From NCBI GenBank assembly GCA_964583095.1, contig CAZOVB010000020.1, forward strand, positions 1-64,000: 64,000 bases of DNA, given 5' to 3'. The notes beneath the pieces were generated by a model that was not told the origin of the DNA, searched no databases, and saw only the letters and a program-made list of their open reading frames with translations. This stretch comes from CAZOVB01 sp964583095 (GTDB lineage: Bacteria; Planctomycetota; Phycisphaerae; SM23-33). Within the stretch, counting starts at the first letter, position 1. Every line of letters starts with the position of its first letter. Both the position numbers and the translations under genes were made by a program. This document shows positions 15,294-24,612 of the stretch, piece after piece.

Positions 15294-17156
15294 CTACGTC
15301 TGCGGATGCTTGCTGAGAATGTACCCGGCCAGTCTGCGGACATAGTTGTTCAGCGGCGTTGAGCGGTTTTCCTTGGCCTGGGCCAGCGCGCCGGCGACCT
15401 GTTCTCGCAGGGCACCGCCGGCGCCGAGTCTTTCGACGGCGTTCAGGGCCCACAAACAGGCCGGGCTCGTCGCATCGCCGGCGTGCCTGGCCAAGCCTGC
15501 CGTGGCTTCCTTCTTCTGGCCCAGCACCCACAGCGCCTCGGCGGCGGTCACCTGTGTCATGGGGCCTTCGTCGTTTAGGCGATCCTTCAAGCCGCCAGTC
15601 GCCCTGGCTGCACCGGCCCCGATCTGCCGACATCCGCATACCGACCAGAACCGGACATCCGGGTTCGAATCGCTCATGCCCTCCAGCAGCTTCGGGAGGT
15701 CGGCCGGCTCGGCCCGGCCCGCCCGTTTTGCCGCCTTGAGGATCTTCTCCAGTGGATAAGCTTCCGGCTTCCGCTGGGCCTTGTATCCCCACTGGCCTGC
15801 GCCGCTGCGGTGATACCCGGTATCGACCACGTCGAGGGCGAATTCATCGGCCCTGCGTCGCATCGTCTCCAGCGCCTTTCGGTGTTCCCGGCCGGCGATG
15901 AGGTTGTGAATCTGGTTCGGGTCGGCCTGCGTGTCGTAGAGCTCTTCGTAGACCTTCGGCTGGAAGAAACGATCTTGCAGGGGGGTCAGCTTTCCTTCAT
16001 CATGGAGCTTCTGCCAGAGCTGCGTGGTGCGGATCCGCCACGGCGTGGCCATCCGTTGCCCATGGGGAATGAAGGGCCAGAAGTTGCGCAGGTACAGATA
16101 GCGTCGATCCCGAACACCCCGCATGAGGTCGTATCGCTCGTCCATGCGGCCTCGGTTGAGATGCACGCAGGCCGGCTCGGGAGTCTTCTGTCCGCCCAGG
16201 AAGGCTCGGCCCTGCATGTGAGCGGGAATTTTCGCCCCGGCCAGGCTCAGAGCCGTCGGCGCGAAATCCACGAAGGAAACCAGTTCCTCGCATGTGCCTC
16301 CCGGTTTGGCCGGGGCCAGGTGCGCAAAATTCTTGCCGAAGCGGACGATCAGCGGAACTTGCGTACCCCGATCGTAGAGCCAGCGTTTCGTCCAGGGTAG
16401 AATTCCGCCATGGTCGCCGTAGAAGAAGACGATCGTGTCATCGGCAAGGCCATCGTCTTCCAGTTGCTTCAGGATCCGCCCCACCTGGAAATCCAGTGCC
16501 TCGATCCGCTTGTAGACCCAGGCCAGGTCTTCGCGGACTTCTTCATGATCCGGATAGAACGGCTCGACTTCCAGTGTGTCGGGGACTTCTACATCGTCCG
16601 GGCGCGAGCGAAGGGCCGATTCGTGGGTCTGGCCGAAGTTGAACACGCTGAAGAACGGCTGGCCCGGCTTTCGGCTTCGCCAATGCGCATCGGGGTTCTT
16701 CTGGCCCCAACCCTGGTTTTCGTCCCAGTGCATCTGGACATCGCTGTTGTAGTCGGTCTTGCCGTTGTTCGTGCAGTGGTAGCCAGCCCTGCTGAGATAG
16801 GCCGGATAGCCCAGTATGTCCTCGGGCACCTCTCCGCGGGCCCGCATGTCCTGGGCCTGGCCGAAGCAAACCGGATACATCCCCAGGGCCAGGGTGAATC
16901 TGGCCGGGGCGCAGACCGGGGAATTGGCAAATGCGCGGGTGTAGCGAACCCCCTCCCGGGCCATTTGGTCCAACACCGCAGTTCGGGCGTTGGGGTCCCC
17001 GTAGCTGGCCAGCCGGGGTGAGAGGTCCTCGGCGGTGATCCAGAGGATATTGGGCTTGCGACCGGCTTGGTCGGCCCCGCGCAGCCACTGAGGCAGAAGC
17101 AAAGAGCCCGCGGCAGCTCCGGCCCCGGCCAGGAACGTTCTTCGATTCAACGACAT
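15294..17156 (-). CDS. Tat-exported sulfatase (heparan N-sulfatase-like) with C-terminal HEAT repeats
   Basis: Protein of 620 residues. The ATG at 17156 follows AGAAAGG and opens a Tat signal, MSLNRRTFLAGAGAAAG; the open frame further upstream is not part of the gene. The sulfatase domain starts KPNILWITAEDLSP, with Glu43-Asp44 in the metal-binding position as in the S1_8/N-sulfoglucosamine group. Catalytic Cys82 lies in C-A-P-A-R. GDHG follows in the second half. From about residue 510 the chain becomes a HEAT-like helical repeat domain (LLEGMSDSNPDVRFWSV, TAAEALWVLGQ), an unusual extension that may bind substrate or a partner. It acts folded in the periplasm or outside. Confidence 0.92.
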   Translation of the reverse strand: MSLNRRTFLAGAGAAAGSLLLPQWLRGADQAGRKPNILWITAEDLSPRLASYGDPNARTAVLDQMAREGVRYTRAFANSPVCAPARFTLALGMYPVCFGQAQDMRARGEVPEDILGYPAYLSRAGYHCTNNGKTDYNSDVQMHWDENQGWGQKNPDAHWRSRKPGQPFFSVFNFGQTHESALRSRPDDVEVPDTLEVEPFYPDHEEVREDLAWVYKRIEALDFQVGRILKQLEDDGLADDTIVFFYGDHGGILPWTKRWLYDRGTQVPLIVRFGKNFAHLAPAKPGGTCEELVSFVDFAPTALSLAGAKIPAHMQGRAFLGGQKTPEPACVHLNRGRMDERYDLMRGVRDRRYLYLRNFWPFIPHGQRMATPWRIRTTQLWQKLHDEGKLTPLQDRFFQPKVYEELYDTQADPNQIHNLIAGREHRKALETMRRRADEFALDVVDTGYHRSGAGQWGYKAQRKPEAYPLEKILKAAKRAGRAEPADLPKLLEGMSDSNPDVRFWSVCGCRQIGAGAARATGGLKDRLNDEGPMTQVTAAEALWVLGQKKEATAGLARHAGDATSPACLWALNAVERLGAGGALREQVAGALAQAKENRSTPLNNYVRRLAGYILSKHPQT

Positions 17157-17189
17157 GGGTACCGCCTTTCTGTAAAGTTCACCCAAGCG

Positions 17190-17218
17190 ATTATCCACCC
17201 GCAGCATTGCAAAGGCAA
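17190..17218 (-). promoter_or_regulatory. Promoter of the HEAT-sulfatase gene
   Basis: Minus strand TTGCCT, 17 nt, GATAAT. Transcription would start about 27 nt before the ATG at 17156, with AGAAAGG inside the leader. Confidence 0.6.
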
Positions 17219-17241
17219 GGCCGATCCGCTCGATACCGCGG

Positions 17242-17270
17242 GTGACAGGAAAACTCTCAACCGCTACAAT
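17242..17270 (+). promoter_or_regulatory. Promoter of the membrane-TPR gene, leaderless geometry
   Basis: GTGACA, 17 nt, TACAAT (17265-17270). The ATG at 17278 follows after 7 nt. The same GTG at 17242 could be read as an upstream start but lies in the -35 box. Confidence 0.65.
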
Positions 17271-17277
17271 CCCTCTC

Positions 17278-19422
17278 ATGCCAGATCTCGACCGACACAA
17301 TGTGTCTCGATCCTTCCCAAGCCAATTGTGTATTGCGGCCCGGTGGGCAGCCCTTCTGGCCTCTGTCCTGCTCGGGCTGTCGTTCACCTTCCGCAATTTC
17401 GCCAATCACGACGTGGGTGACAATCTCGCCTACGGGGAAGAAACGATTTTCCACGGACGAATCGTGGATTCTTCCCGGTTTGTCTACATGGTCGAGAACG
17501 ACTGGGCCAAGGGGCCGGGCAACTGGGTAGACGAGCAGGGACGTTACCGCTTCCCCAATGCCAACTGGCTGGCCCAGGCGATCATGGCGGCCTTGTTCGC
17601 CTCGATGGGCTGGGCGGGACTGACGCTCCTCCAGGGATTGCTGATCTTCCTGCTGCTGGCCCTTTCGGGAACTCTGGCGGCGAGACTCGGGGCCGGGCCG
17701 GTCGGTACAGCCCTGGTCCTGGTGCTCATCGGCGTAACCGCCCAGACCCGTTTCCCCTTGCGGGCGGAGATGTTCGGGTATGTCGTTCTGCTGGTGCAAC
17801 TGCATCTGCTCCTCGGAGCTCTCCAGGAAAAGCGGACGTCCGGTTCGCTCAGTTGGAAGCGGATGATCGTTCTGGCGGCTTTGCAGATTCTGCTGGTCAA
17901 TCTTCACAGCTACTTCCTTTTTCCGATCGCCTTCACCGGGGCCATCGCCTTTTTCGCCACCGGCAAGTGGGCCTGGGATCGCAGGATCAGGCCTCGCCGA
18001 TTGGGCAGGATCCGCCACGGCCGGCGGGCGCGAAGGGCATGGATCCTGGTCGCTGCCCAATCTGTGGCCGTTTTCGTAAACCCCTGGACGTGGCGCCTGG
18101 CCCTGCTGCCCTTCCAGACCGTCCTGTACATGCGACGTCACAAAATCGTCGGGGCAGAGGGAGATCCATCCGGGCATCCCTGGTCGGTGATTCTCGAACT
18201 GTTCCGGCCGTTTCATCCCATGTTCGAAGGCCGCTGGGATACCCTCGGGCTGATGATCTGCCTCGGCCTGGGCGGGATCGGCCTGGTGCTCCTGCTGGTC
18301 CGTCGGCGATGGGCCCAGGCGTTCATCGTTCTTACGGCCATCGGGGCGGCTCTTTCGCTGCGACGGAACATCGGCCTGTCAGCCGTTTTGATCCTGCCCT
18401 TCTCGCTGGGGGCTCTCGGGAGAAGCTTCCAAGTCCTGTCTCCTCGGCTTGGCAAGATCCCCCACTATGCCAAGGCTGTCTTCGCAGCAGGCCTGGCGGC
18501 TTTGGCTTGCTGGCTGTGCTTCCAGGTTGTGACAAGCCGGTACTGGTACAGGCATCGCGCATCGGACCGGTTCGCCTTCGGACCCAGCCGACTGGTCATG
18601 CCGATGGATGCCTCTGCCTGGCTGAGCAAACACCGCCCCGCCGGACGACTCTGGACGGATCACAGCTCAAGCTCGAACTTTCACTACTTCACCGACCCTC
18701 GGTACGACGTGCCCGTCCTGACCAATACCTGGGCCTCGCCTCCCAAGGGCATGGAAATCGTCCTGGATGTCTCCATGGGAGAGCTTGCCTACCAGGAAAT
18801 CTTCGATCGCTACGACGTGCAGATCGTTGCCGTGCCGGCCGACACGACCTCGGGTCATCCGATGAGGCCGGGCCTCAAGCCCCTTCTCCAGCAACTCCAG
18901 GAGGATCCCAACTGGACCCTTGTGTACGTCGATGCGTACTTCGTTCTGTTCCTCCGAAGCCAAGGGCCCAACGCCGAGCTGGCCCGCCGCGAACGGATTG
19001 ACCCGGCCACGTTCGATGCCAATCGTCACGCCGAGCGCGTGGCCCGGATGGACCCCTTTGCCGCCCACGCGCTTTACATCGGCGGGGTGACGTTGGATCG
19101 ACTGGGCATGGTGCTTCCGGCCGAGGTCCTCTATCGCCGATGCCTGGCCCGGGACCCGGACTACACAGCCGCCTGGAACATGCTGGGCCAGAACCTCGGT
19201 TTTCAGGTATTGATGGTCCAGCAGGCCGAGCGTCAGGGCCTGGTGGGCCTGAACATGCCTCTCCAGGAGGCCATTGCCGCCCAGGGGGGCATGCGAGCCC
19301 AGTTGAAAGAAGCCCGCGCCTGCATCCGGAAAGTCCTCCAGCTCGATCCGGATCGAGCGGGGGTCAGGCACAATCTCCGCCAGATCGACCGTCAACTGGA
19401 GCAACTGGAAGCAGGACTGTAG
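17278..19422 (+). CDS. Polytopic membrane protein with C-terminal TPR region, unknown function
   Basis: Protein of 714 residues. About ten hydrophobic segments fill residues 20-430, with an early loop FANHDVGDNLAYGEE and Arg-rich cytoplasmic loops (RRIRPRRLGRIRHGRRARR). This resembles the GT-C/PMT-like layout but I cannot point to a clear catalytic Asp pair. After the membrane part comes an exported domain (TDHSSSSNFHYFTDPRYDVPV) and, from about 600, TPR-like helices (AEVLYRRCLARDPDYTAAWNMLG). A membrane glycosyltransferase-like or polymer-handling function is possible. No ribosome site precedes the ATG. Confidence 0.82.
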   Translation: MPDLDRHNVSRSFPSQLCIAARWAALLASVLLGLSFTFRNFANHDVGDNLAYGEETIFHGRIVDSSRFVYMVENDWAKGPGNWVDEQGRYRFPNANWLAQAIMAALFASMGWAGLTLLQGLLIFLLLALSGTLAARLGAGPVGTALVLVLIGVTAQTRFPLRAEMFGYVVLLVQLHLLLGALQEKRTSGSLSWKRMIVLAALQILLVNLHSYFLFPIAFTGAIAFFATGKWAWDRRIRPRRLGRIRHGRRARRAWILVAAQSVAVFVNPWTWRLALLPFQTVLYMRRHKIVGAEGDPSGHPWSVILELFRPFHPMFEGRWDTLGLMICLGLGGIGLVLLLVRRRWAQAFIVLTAIGAALSLRRNIGLSAVLILPFSLGALGRSFQVLSPRLGKIPHYAKAVFAAGLAALACWLCFQVVTSRYWYRHRASDRFAFGPSRLVMPMDASAWLSKHRPAGRLWTDHSSSSNFHYFTDPRYDVPVLTNTWASPPKGMEIVLDVSMGELAYQEIFDRYDVQIVAVPADTTSGHPMRPGLKPLLQQLQEDPNWTLVYVDAYFVLFLRSQGPNAELARRERIDPATFDANRHAERVARMDPFAAHALYIGGVTLDRLGMVLPAEVLYRRCLARDPDYTAAWNMLGQNLGFQVLMVQQAERQGLVGLNMPLQEAIAAQGGMRAQLKEARACIRKVLQLDPDRAGVRHNLRQIDRQLEQLEAGL

Positions 19423-19450
19423 CTTCTTTCTCAAAGCTCCCGATGGCGAG

Positions 19451-19479
19451 TTGTCAGGCGTCCGGCAAATCGTTACAAT
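19451..19479 (+). promoter_or_regulatory. Promoter of the TPR/ABC transporter operon
   Basis: TTGTCA, 17 nt, TACAAT (19474-19479). The transcript would start near 19486, about 43 nt before the first ATG, and could cover the packed genes to 25749. Confidence 0.68.
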
Positions 19480-19528
19480 GCGGCCCATTGGTCGAAGCAT
19501 ATCCCTGATTCCAGTAGAGACGGCGCAA

Positions 19529-20440
19529 ATGAAACCCAGATCCCTTTGCCTGGCCTGTCTGTACCTCGCTGCCATTGCCGGAGCCCTGCACGCCCAGGAT
19601 GCCCAACCGGACCCATCAGCGCAGAAAGCCACCGCCCCGCCTCCAGGCAGAGAGAAACTAAACGAGGGGTGGCAAGCCATTCGTTTCGCCGACTTCCTCT
19701 CGGCCCGACGCCTGATGAAATCCGCCATAGACAAGGGCGACCGGACCATCCAGGCCGAGGCCACCTACGCCCTGGGATACATCAACCAGTACGACCCGGC
19801 CCAGACCGATGCCGACGAGGCCGCCGACCTCTATACCAAAGTGGTCAACACCTACCCGAAGTCTCCTTCTGCTCCCTGGGCCCACCTGGCCCTGGCACGG
19901 ATGGCCGACCTGCCCCCGTTGGAAAGCGATCGCGACGTGGACCAGGCCCGGAAGATCTACCGGCAGGTGATTTCACGGTACCCAAAGCACATGGTAGCCG
20001 ACGAGGCGATTCTCCGGCTGGCTTACACCTATATGGAAAGAATCGACCAGGAGCAGGCCTGGAGACAAGGCATCGAACTGCTCGAAGACTGGCTTGCCGA
20101 CAGACCGGACAACTTCCTGGCCCCGGCGATGCACATGGGCATCGCCCAGCCGCTCATGACGGCTCGAAAGTGGGATCAGGCCATCGAAGCATTGGTCCAG
20201 GCCGACCAGGCCGACGCCCGCGGCGAAAACATTTACGGCACGCGGACACTCAGCCAGACGGTACGATCCAACCTCTACTGGCAGATCGGCCGCATTGCCG
20301 AAGAGCACCTCGACAAACCTCAACTGGCCCGGAAGTACTATCTGAAAATCGTCAACGAGATCGGACGCGACAGCAAAGCGTACGTCGCTGCGCGGCGGGC
20401 CCAACGCCTGGAGAGCCGCATCGGGGAGCAGACGCCATGA
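19529..20440 (+). CDS. Secreted TPR-repeat protein, first gene of the ABC transporter operon
   Basis: Protein of 303 residues. MKPRSLCLACLYLAAIAGALHAQ is a signal peptide with an AHA-Q cleavage site. The rest is TPR/Sel1-like helical repeat (YALGYINQYDPAQTDADEAADLY; IYRQVISRYPKHMVADEAILRLAYTYME), resembling BamD/YbgF-type periplasmic scaffolds. Its stop overlaps the start of the substrate-binding protein gene (ATGA), so it is translationally coupled to an ABC importer. That is not a usual partner; it may present substrate or organise the importer in the periplasm. Confidence 0.85.
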   Translation: MKPRSLCLACLYLAAIAGALHAQDAQPDPSAQKATAPPPGREKLNEGWQAIRFADFLSARRLMKSAIDKGDRTIQAEATYALGYINQYDPAQTDADEAADLYTKVVNTYPKSPSAPWAHLALARMADLPPLESDRDVDQARKIYRQVISRYPKHMVADEAILRLAYTYMERIDQEQAWRQGIELLEDWLADRPDNFLAPAMHMGIAQPLMTARKWDQAIEALVQADQADARGENIYGTRTLSQTVRSNLYWQIGRIAEEHLDKPQLARKYYLKIVNEIGRDSKAYVAARRAQRLESRIGEQTP

Positions 20441-22344
20441 CCGACGCCTCCGCCGGCTCCGCCGCCCGCGCCAAGCACCGGATGGCCCTGCGGGAGAAGC
20501 GCAGAAACCGCAGCGAGAAGATCCGCAACACGATCGGCCTGATCGTGATGATCAGCGCCTTCTGCTGGTCAGCCGTCGTCGTCGCCCTGCGATCGTTCAC
20601 CACCTATACGGACAATGACATCCGGTTCGTGCACTGGCAGCTGGAGGGCGAGACGCGCGAAGCCCTGGACGAGATGTGTCGTGAATACGAGAGGTACAAG
20701 CGGGAGATGGACGGCGAGGAGGTGCGGGTGGTGCAGATCCCCGTTCCCGAGCGGGCCTACCAGCAGTGGATCCGCACGCGCCTGATCGGGCGGATCGCCC
20801 CGGATCTGATCGAAACCTATTCCAATACCGGCAACCTGGTGGTGAAGTACTTCGTGCCCATCGGAAACCTGGTCGACCAGCCCAACCCGTGGAACACCAA
20901 GCTGGAGCAGCTCGACCGGCAGCGCGACCCGGACCTGGTCTACCCGGAGGATCGACCGGATCTGTCGAAGATGGCCTGGAAGGAAACCTACATCGACAAC
21001 ATGGAGGGCGGGTGGCTCAACGACCTGAGCGAATACTACCTCATGCCGATGTCGATCTTCACCACCCGCATCTTCGCCAATGCGGACATCCTCATGGCCG
21101 CCACCGGCAAGAACAAACAACAGCTCCAGGAGATGTTCAACGAGGAGGTCACAGGCCCCGACGGCCAGACCCGGCAGGCCTTTACCATCGAGGATTTCTT
21201 CGAGCTGTGCAGGCAGATCGAGGCTTACGGAAACCGGTCCGGCCGGCGGATCGTGCCCATCGCCGGCAGCAAGTACGCCGCCAACGTCTTCCAGGGCCAG
21301 TACTACGACCGCGGCGCCTTCGAACTGATATACAAGATGGATGTCGACCACAGCGGACTGGTCACCGAGGCCGAGAAAATCCGCGCGATCTTCTCCGGGG
21401 ACGTGGACCTGGTAGGCAACAATCGCCTGGAAACGATCTACAAGTTCCTTTTCCGCCTGGGGCGGTTCTTCCAACTGGGCTTCATGCAGGCCCAGCGGGA
21501 CGACACACTCCTGTTGTTCACCCAGGCAAAGGCGGCCATGATGGCCACAGGCTCCTGGGAGGCCGGCAGCGCTCACAAGCTCGCCGAGGGACAGTTTGAG
21601 ATCATCGTCTTCGACTTCCCGGTCTCGGCCCCCGATGGCCGATACGGCGACATTCTCAGCCAGCAGATCAGCGAGAGCGGACAACGTGCCGGTTTCCCGC
21701 TGGGGTTGACCAAATTCAGCCGCCGACCGGAGCTGGCCATCGACTTCATGCAGTTTCTCACCTGCAGGCCGATCAACGAAAGGCTCAACAAGCGCTTCAA
21801 GTGGTTCCCCGCCATTCGCGGGGCCGGCATCGTAAAGGAGCTCCAGCAATTCCGCCCCCGCACCCGGGGGGTCTGGAGCTACGCGGTAAAGCTCCCCGTG
21901 GGTCCCCGAACACAACTGGCCTACGAACAGGCCTACGAAAGCTACGTCGGAGACGAGACGGTCAGCGACCAAGGCCTCGACCGGCACTACCGAAACTTCA
22001 TGGAGACATTCCGGGACAAGTACCGCAGCGGCGCGCCGGAAGACTTCTACGACATCTGGAAGGCCGAGTACGACGCCGCGGTACAGATGGAAAACGGCCT
22101 GGCCCAGGCGCGGGCAAAAACCATGCAATTGACGGTGGACATGAACGACCCGCCGGGACAAGACCTGACCCGGGAGCAGTTGAGCGACCTGGCCAACCTT
22201 CGCAGAAACCTGGTATCGCTCATCCACGGGCAGGGCTATGCCCTGTACATCCGCAGCCGCGATGCGAACATGATTTCCGAGTTGATGGAACAGACCGACG
22301 GAGAGATCCTCCAAGGCCGGCCAGGAGGCAGCGAAGAGGAATGA
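20437..22344 (+). CDS. Membrane-anchored extracellular solute-binding protein (ABC sugar type)
   Basis: Protein of 635 residues, longer than the 400-450 usual for family 1 binding proteins. There is no cleavable signal or lipobox. A very basic N-terminus (REKRRNRSEKIRN) precedes one membrane segment (about 33-52), leaving the rest in the periplasm. Typical features follow: a 'binding' region with RLIGRIAPDLIETYSNTGN, AAMMATGSWEAG, and RRPELAIDFMQFLTCRP. An insert DHSGLVTEAEKI looks like a small EF-hand-like or dockerin-like acidic loop. The C-terminal 130 residues are helical. Start and stop both overlap neighbours by ATGA. Confidence 0.88.
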   Translation: MTDASAGSAARAKHRMALREKRRNRSEKIRNTIGLIVMISAFCWSAVVVALRSFTTYTDNDIRFVHWQLEGETREALDEMCREYERYKREMDGEEVRVVQIPVPERAYQQWIRTRLIGRIAPDLIETYSNTGNLVVKYFVPIGNLVDQPNPWNTKLEQLDRQRDPDLVYPEDRPDLSKMAWKETYIDNMEGGWLNDLSEYYLMPMSIFTTRIFANADILMAATGKNKQQLQEMFNEEVTGPDGQTRQAFTIEDFFELCRQIEAYGNRSGRRIVPIAGSKYAANVFQGQYYDRGAFELIYKMDVDHSGLVTEAEKIRAIFSGDVDLVGNNRLETIYKFLFRLGRFFQLGFMQAQRDDTLLLFTQAKAAMMATGSWEAGSAHKLAEGQFEIIVFDFPVSAPDGRYGDILSQQISESGQRAGFPLGLTKFSRRPELAIDFMQFLTCRPINERLNKRFKWFPAIRGAGIVKELQQFRPRTRGVWSYAVKLPVGPRTQLAYEQAYESYVGDETVSDQGLDRHYRNFMETFRDKYRSGAPEDFYDIWKAEYDAAVQMENGLAQARAKTMQLTVDMNDPPGQDLTREQLSDLANLRRNLVSLIHGQGYALYIRSRDANMISELMEQTDGEILQGRPGGSEEE

Positions 22345-23705
22345 AACGCCTGACGCTCAGACAGCTTCCCCATTACTGGCCGATCTTCCTGCTGATCCTG
22401 CCGACCTTCGCTCTGATCGGCATTTTCGCCTACATCCCCGCCTGGTCGGCGATCTATCACTCCTTCTTCCGCTGGGACGGAGCGGACGTGCTGGAGTTTG
22501 TCGGGCTCCGCAATTACCGCGCCGCCCTGCTGGATGAAGAACTGGCCGGCGCGTTTGGCCTGGTGATGATCTTCATCGCCGCCAACCTGATCAAGATGAC
22601 CCCGTCGATCCTCATCGCGGTGCTCATTCACCGCCTGGCATCCTCGCGCTGGCGGTATATCTACCGCGTCATCTTTGTGATGCCCATGATCGTCCCGGCC
22701 ATGGTGTGGTTGCTGATCTGGAAGTTCATCTACAACCCCGAGTTCGGGGCGCTGAACTGGATCCTGCGCCTTACGACCATGATGGACGCCCTGATCTGGC
22801 TGGACCGGGTCATGCCCCAATTGGCCGCCTTCTTTCAACCGCTGCATACGCATTTCCTGCGGCCTGTTTTCGGCACGTCGTGGGGCTTTGGACTGCTGGG
22901 GGCAGTTCTGCTGGCCTTCTCGGGGGGGATGAAGACATCGGTGAGCCCCGTCGCCCCGCCGGAAAACAGGGACCGGGACCTGGCCGAAGGGTTCTTCACC
23001 GGGCTGGCCAGGTCCTTCAAGGGCATCGGCAAAGGATGGCTCTGGTGGGTGGGGCTCTTCGCAGCAGGGTGGTTCATCTGGGGGCCGGTGCGAATGGTCG
23101 TCCTGCTGCTCTATATCGTGGCCCTGCTCCAGTTGCTGCGCTGGGTGCCCTCGGGACGCAGCATCGCCAAGTGGACGGGCATTACCATCCTGGTTGCCTT
23201 TGTCCTGATCGTGCTGCTCTCGATGACCTGGACCGAGCGGATCGGCGTCTTCGAGCGAGGTGCCCCGCCGTGGTTGAGTCATCAGAAGATCATCCCTGCC
23301 GCCCTGATCTTCTGGGGTTTCCCGTGGGTGGGAATCGTTTCGGTCCTGCTGTACCTCTCGGGCCTGGGCAATATCGACCAGAGCGTCTACGAAGCGGCGG
23401 AGGTGGACGGCTGCGGCTGGTTGCGGAAGTTCTGGAACATCGAGCTTCCCCTGATCACCACACAGGTTCGATTGAATCTCGTGCTCATGGTCATCGGCAC
23501 GCTCAAGGGCTGGGGCCAGGTCTTCGTGCTGCTGGGCGATACCGGCGGGCCCGGCGGGGCCGGTATGCTCCCCGGACTCTACATGTTCCGCAAAGCCTTC
23601 CGCGACGGACAGGCCGGCTATGCAAGCGCCATCGGCTTTCTGCTGTTTCTGCTGATCCTGTACCTGACCCTCATCAACAACAAGTACGTACGCGTGGAGA
23701 AGTAA
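22341..23705 (+). CDS. ABC transporter permease, MalF/UgpA type, with a large insertion
   Basis: Protein of 454 residues; the family usually has 290-310. Its N-terminus (YWPIFLLILPTFALIGIFAYIPAWSAIYHSFF) and C-terminal half (YEAAEVDGCGWLRKFWNIELPLI, the EAA loop that contacts the ATPase) are ordinary. Between about residues 145 and 310 lies an insertion with several extra hydrophobic segments (WGFGLLGAVLLAFSGG; WLWWVGLFAAGWFIWG; MVVLLLYIVALLQLL). The start overlaps the binding-protein stop (ATGA). Transports sugars or a glycerol-phosphate-like solute with its partners. Confidence 0.9.
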   Translation: MKRLTLRQLPHYWPIFLLILPTFALIGIFAYIPAWSAIYHSFFRWDGADVLEFVGLRNYRAALLDEELAGAFGLVMIFIAANLIKMTPSILIAVLIHRLASSRWRYIYRVIFVMPMIVPAMVWLLIWKFIYNPEFGALNWILRLTTMMDALIWLDRVMPQLAAFFQPLHTHFLRPVFGTSWGFGLLGAVLLAFSGGMKTSVSPVAPPENRDRDLAEGFFTGLARSFKGIGKGWLWWVGLFAAGWFIWGPVRMVVLLLYIVALLQLLRWVPSGRSIAKWTGITILVAFVLIVLLSMTWTERIGVFERGAPPWLSHQKIIPAALIFWGFPWVGIVSVLLYLSGLGNIDQSVYEAAEVDGCGWLRKFWNIELPLITTQVRLNLVLMVIGTLKGWGQVFVLLGDTGGPGGAGMLPGLYMFRKAFRDGQAGYASAIGFLLFLLILYLTLINNKYVRVEK

Positions 23706-24575
23706 ATGGCCGGCCCCGAAACTAGAACCGGCGGAAGCTTCACCAGTCCCATCGCGGAGATCGTCAAGCACGGGCTGATCCTCCTTGCGCTGGTCTCGGC
23801 CTTTTTTCCGCTGTACCTGATGCTCAACATCTCCGCCAAGACCAACCGGGACTTCTACGCCGCTCCGCTCAGGCCGAATCAGCCCCCAGCGAAGATGCTG
23901 GAAAACGCCCAGCATAACTACAGCTACGCCTGGGGACTCGTCGGCCAGAGCATCCCCAATACCATCTTCCTGGTAGTGATGTCCACGAGCCTGACGCTGG
24001 CTGCGGCGGTACTGGCCGCCTATGTCTTCGCGCGATTCAGCTTCCCCGGCAAGGGCTTGCTCTGGTCTGCCCTGCTGCTGTTGATGCTTATGCCCAACGT
24101 CGCCAACCTGGTGCCTCTGTTCGTTCTGCTGCGCGATTTGAACCTGCTCAATACCTACACCGCCCTGATCCTCACCGGGGCGGCGGGAGGACAGGTTTTC
24201 AACGTTTATATTCTCAAGAACTACATCGAGGACACGGCCGAGGATCTCTTCGAAGCCGCCGAAGTCGACGGAGCCGGGCCTTTGAGGCAGATCTGGGACA
24301 TCGTGATCCCCATGAACGCTTCGATTCTGGCCACTCTGGCCTGCCTGGCCTTCGTGAACAACTGGAACAACTTCCTGCTTCCACTGCTGGTGCTCAGCGA
24401 TCCGCAGCGTCTGCCGGCATCGGTGCAGTTGTTCTACCTCGACGGCGCTTACGAACGGCTCTGGGGACCCACCATGGCGGCCTTTACCATCGTGGCCATG
24501 CCCCTGGTGCTGTTGTTCATCTTTACCATGCGATTCTTCATCCGCGGCGTGGCGGCCGGCAGTGTGAAGGGCTGA
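23706..24575 (+). CDS. ABC transporter permease, MalG/UgpE type
   Basis: Protein of 289 residues with six membrane segments, and the EAA loop LFEAAEVDGAGPLRQIWDIVIPM near residue 190. The start lies directly after the stop of the first permease with GGAGAAG upstream. It completes the heterodimeric inner-membrane channel. Confidence 0.93.
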   Translation: MAGPETRTGGSFTSPIAEIVKHGLILLALVSAFFPLYLMLNISAKTNRDFYAAPLRPNQPPAKMLENAQHNYSYAWGLVGQSIPNTIFLVVMSTSLTLAAAVLAAYVFARFSFPGKGLLWSALLLLMLMPNVANLVPLFVLLRDLNLLNTYTALILTGAAGGQVFNVYILKNYIEDTAEDLFEAAEVDGAGPLRQIWDIVIPMNASILATLACLAFVNNWNNFLLPLLVLSDPQRLPASVQLFYLDGAYERLWGPTMAAFTIVAMPLVLLFIFTMRFFIRGVAAGSVKG

Positions 24576-24612
24576 CCCGCCGCGCAGGCAGCCCCTGGAA
24601 AGGCAGAAGGCA

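Noticed and set aside
20569..22314. Long minus-strand frame opposite the binding-protein gene
   Set aside because: Antisense shadow of a well-supported gene; no motifs.
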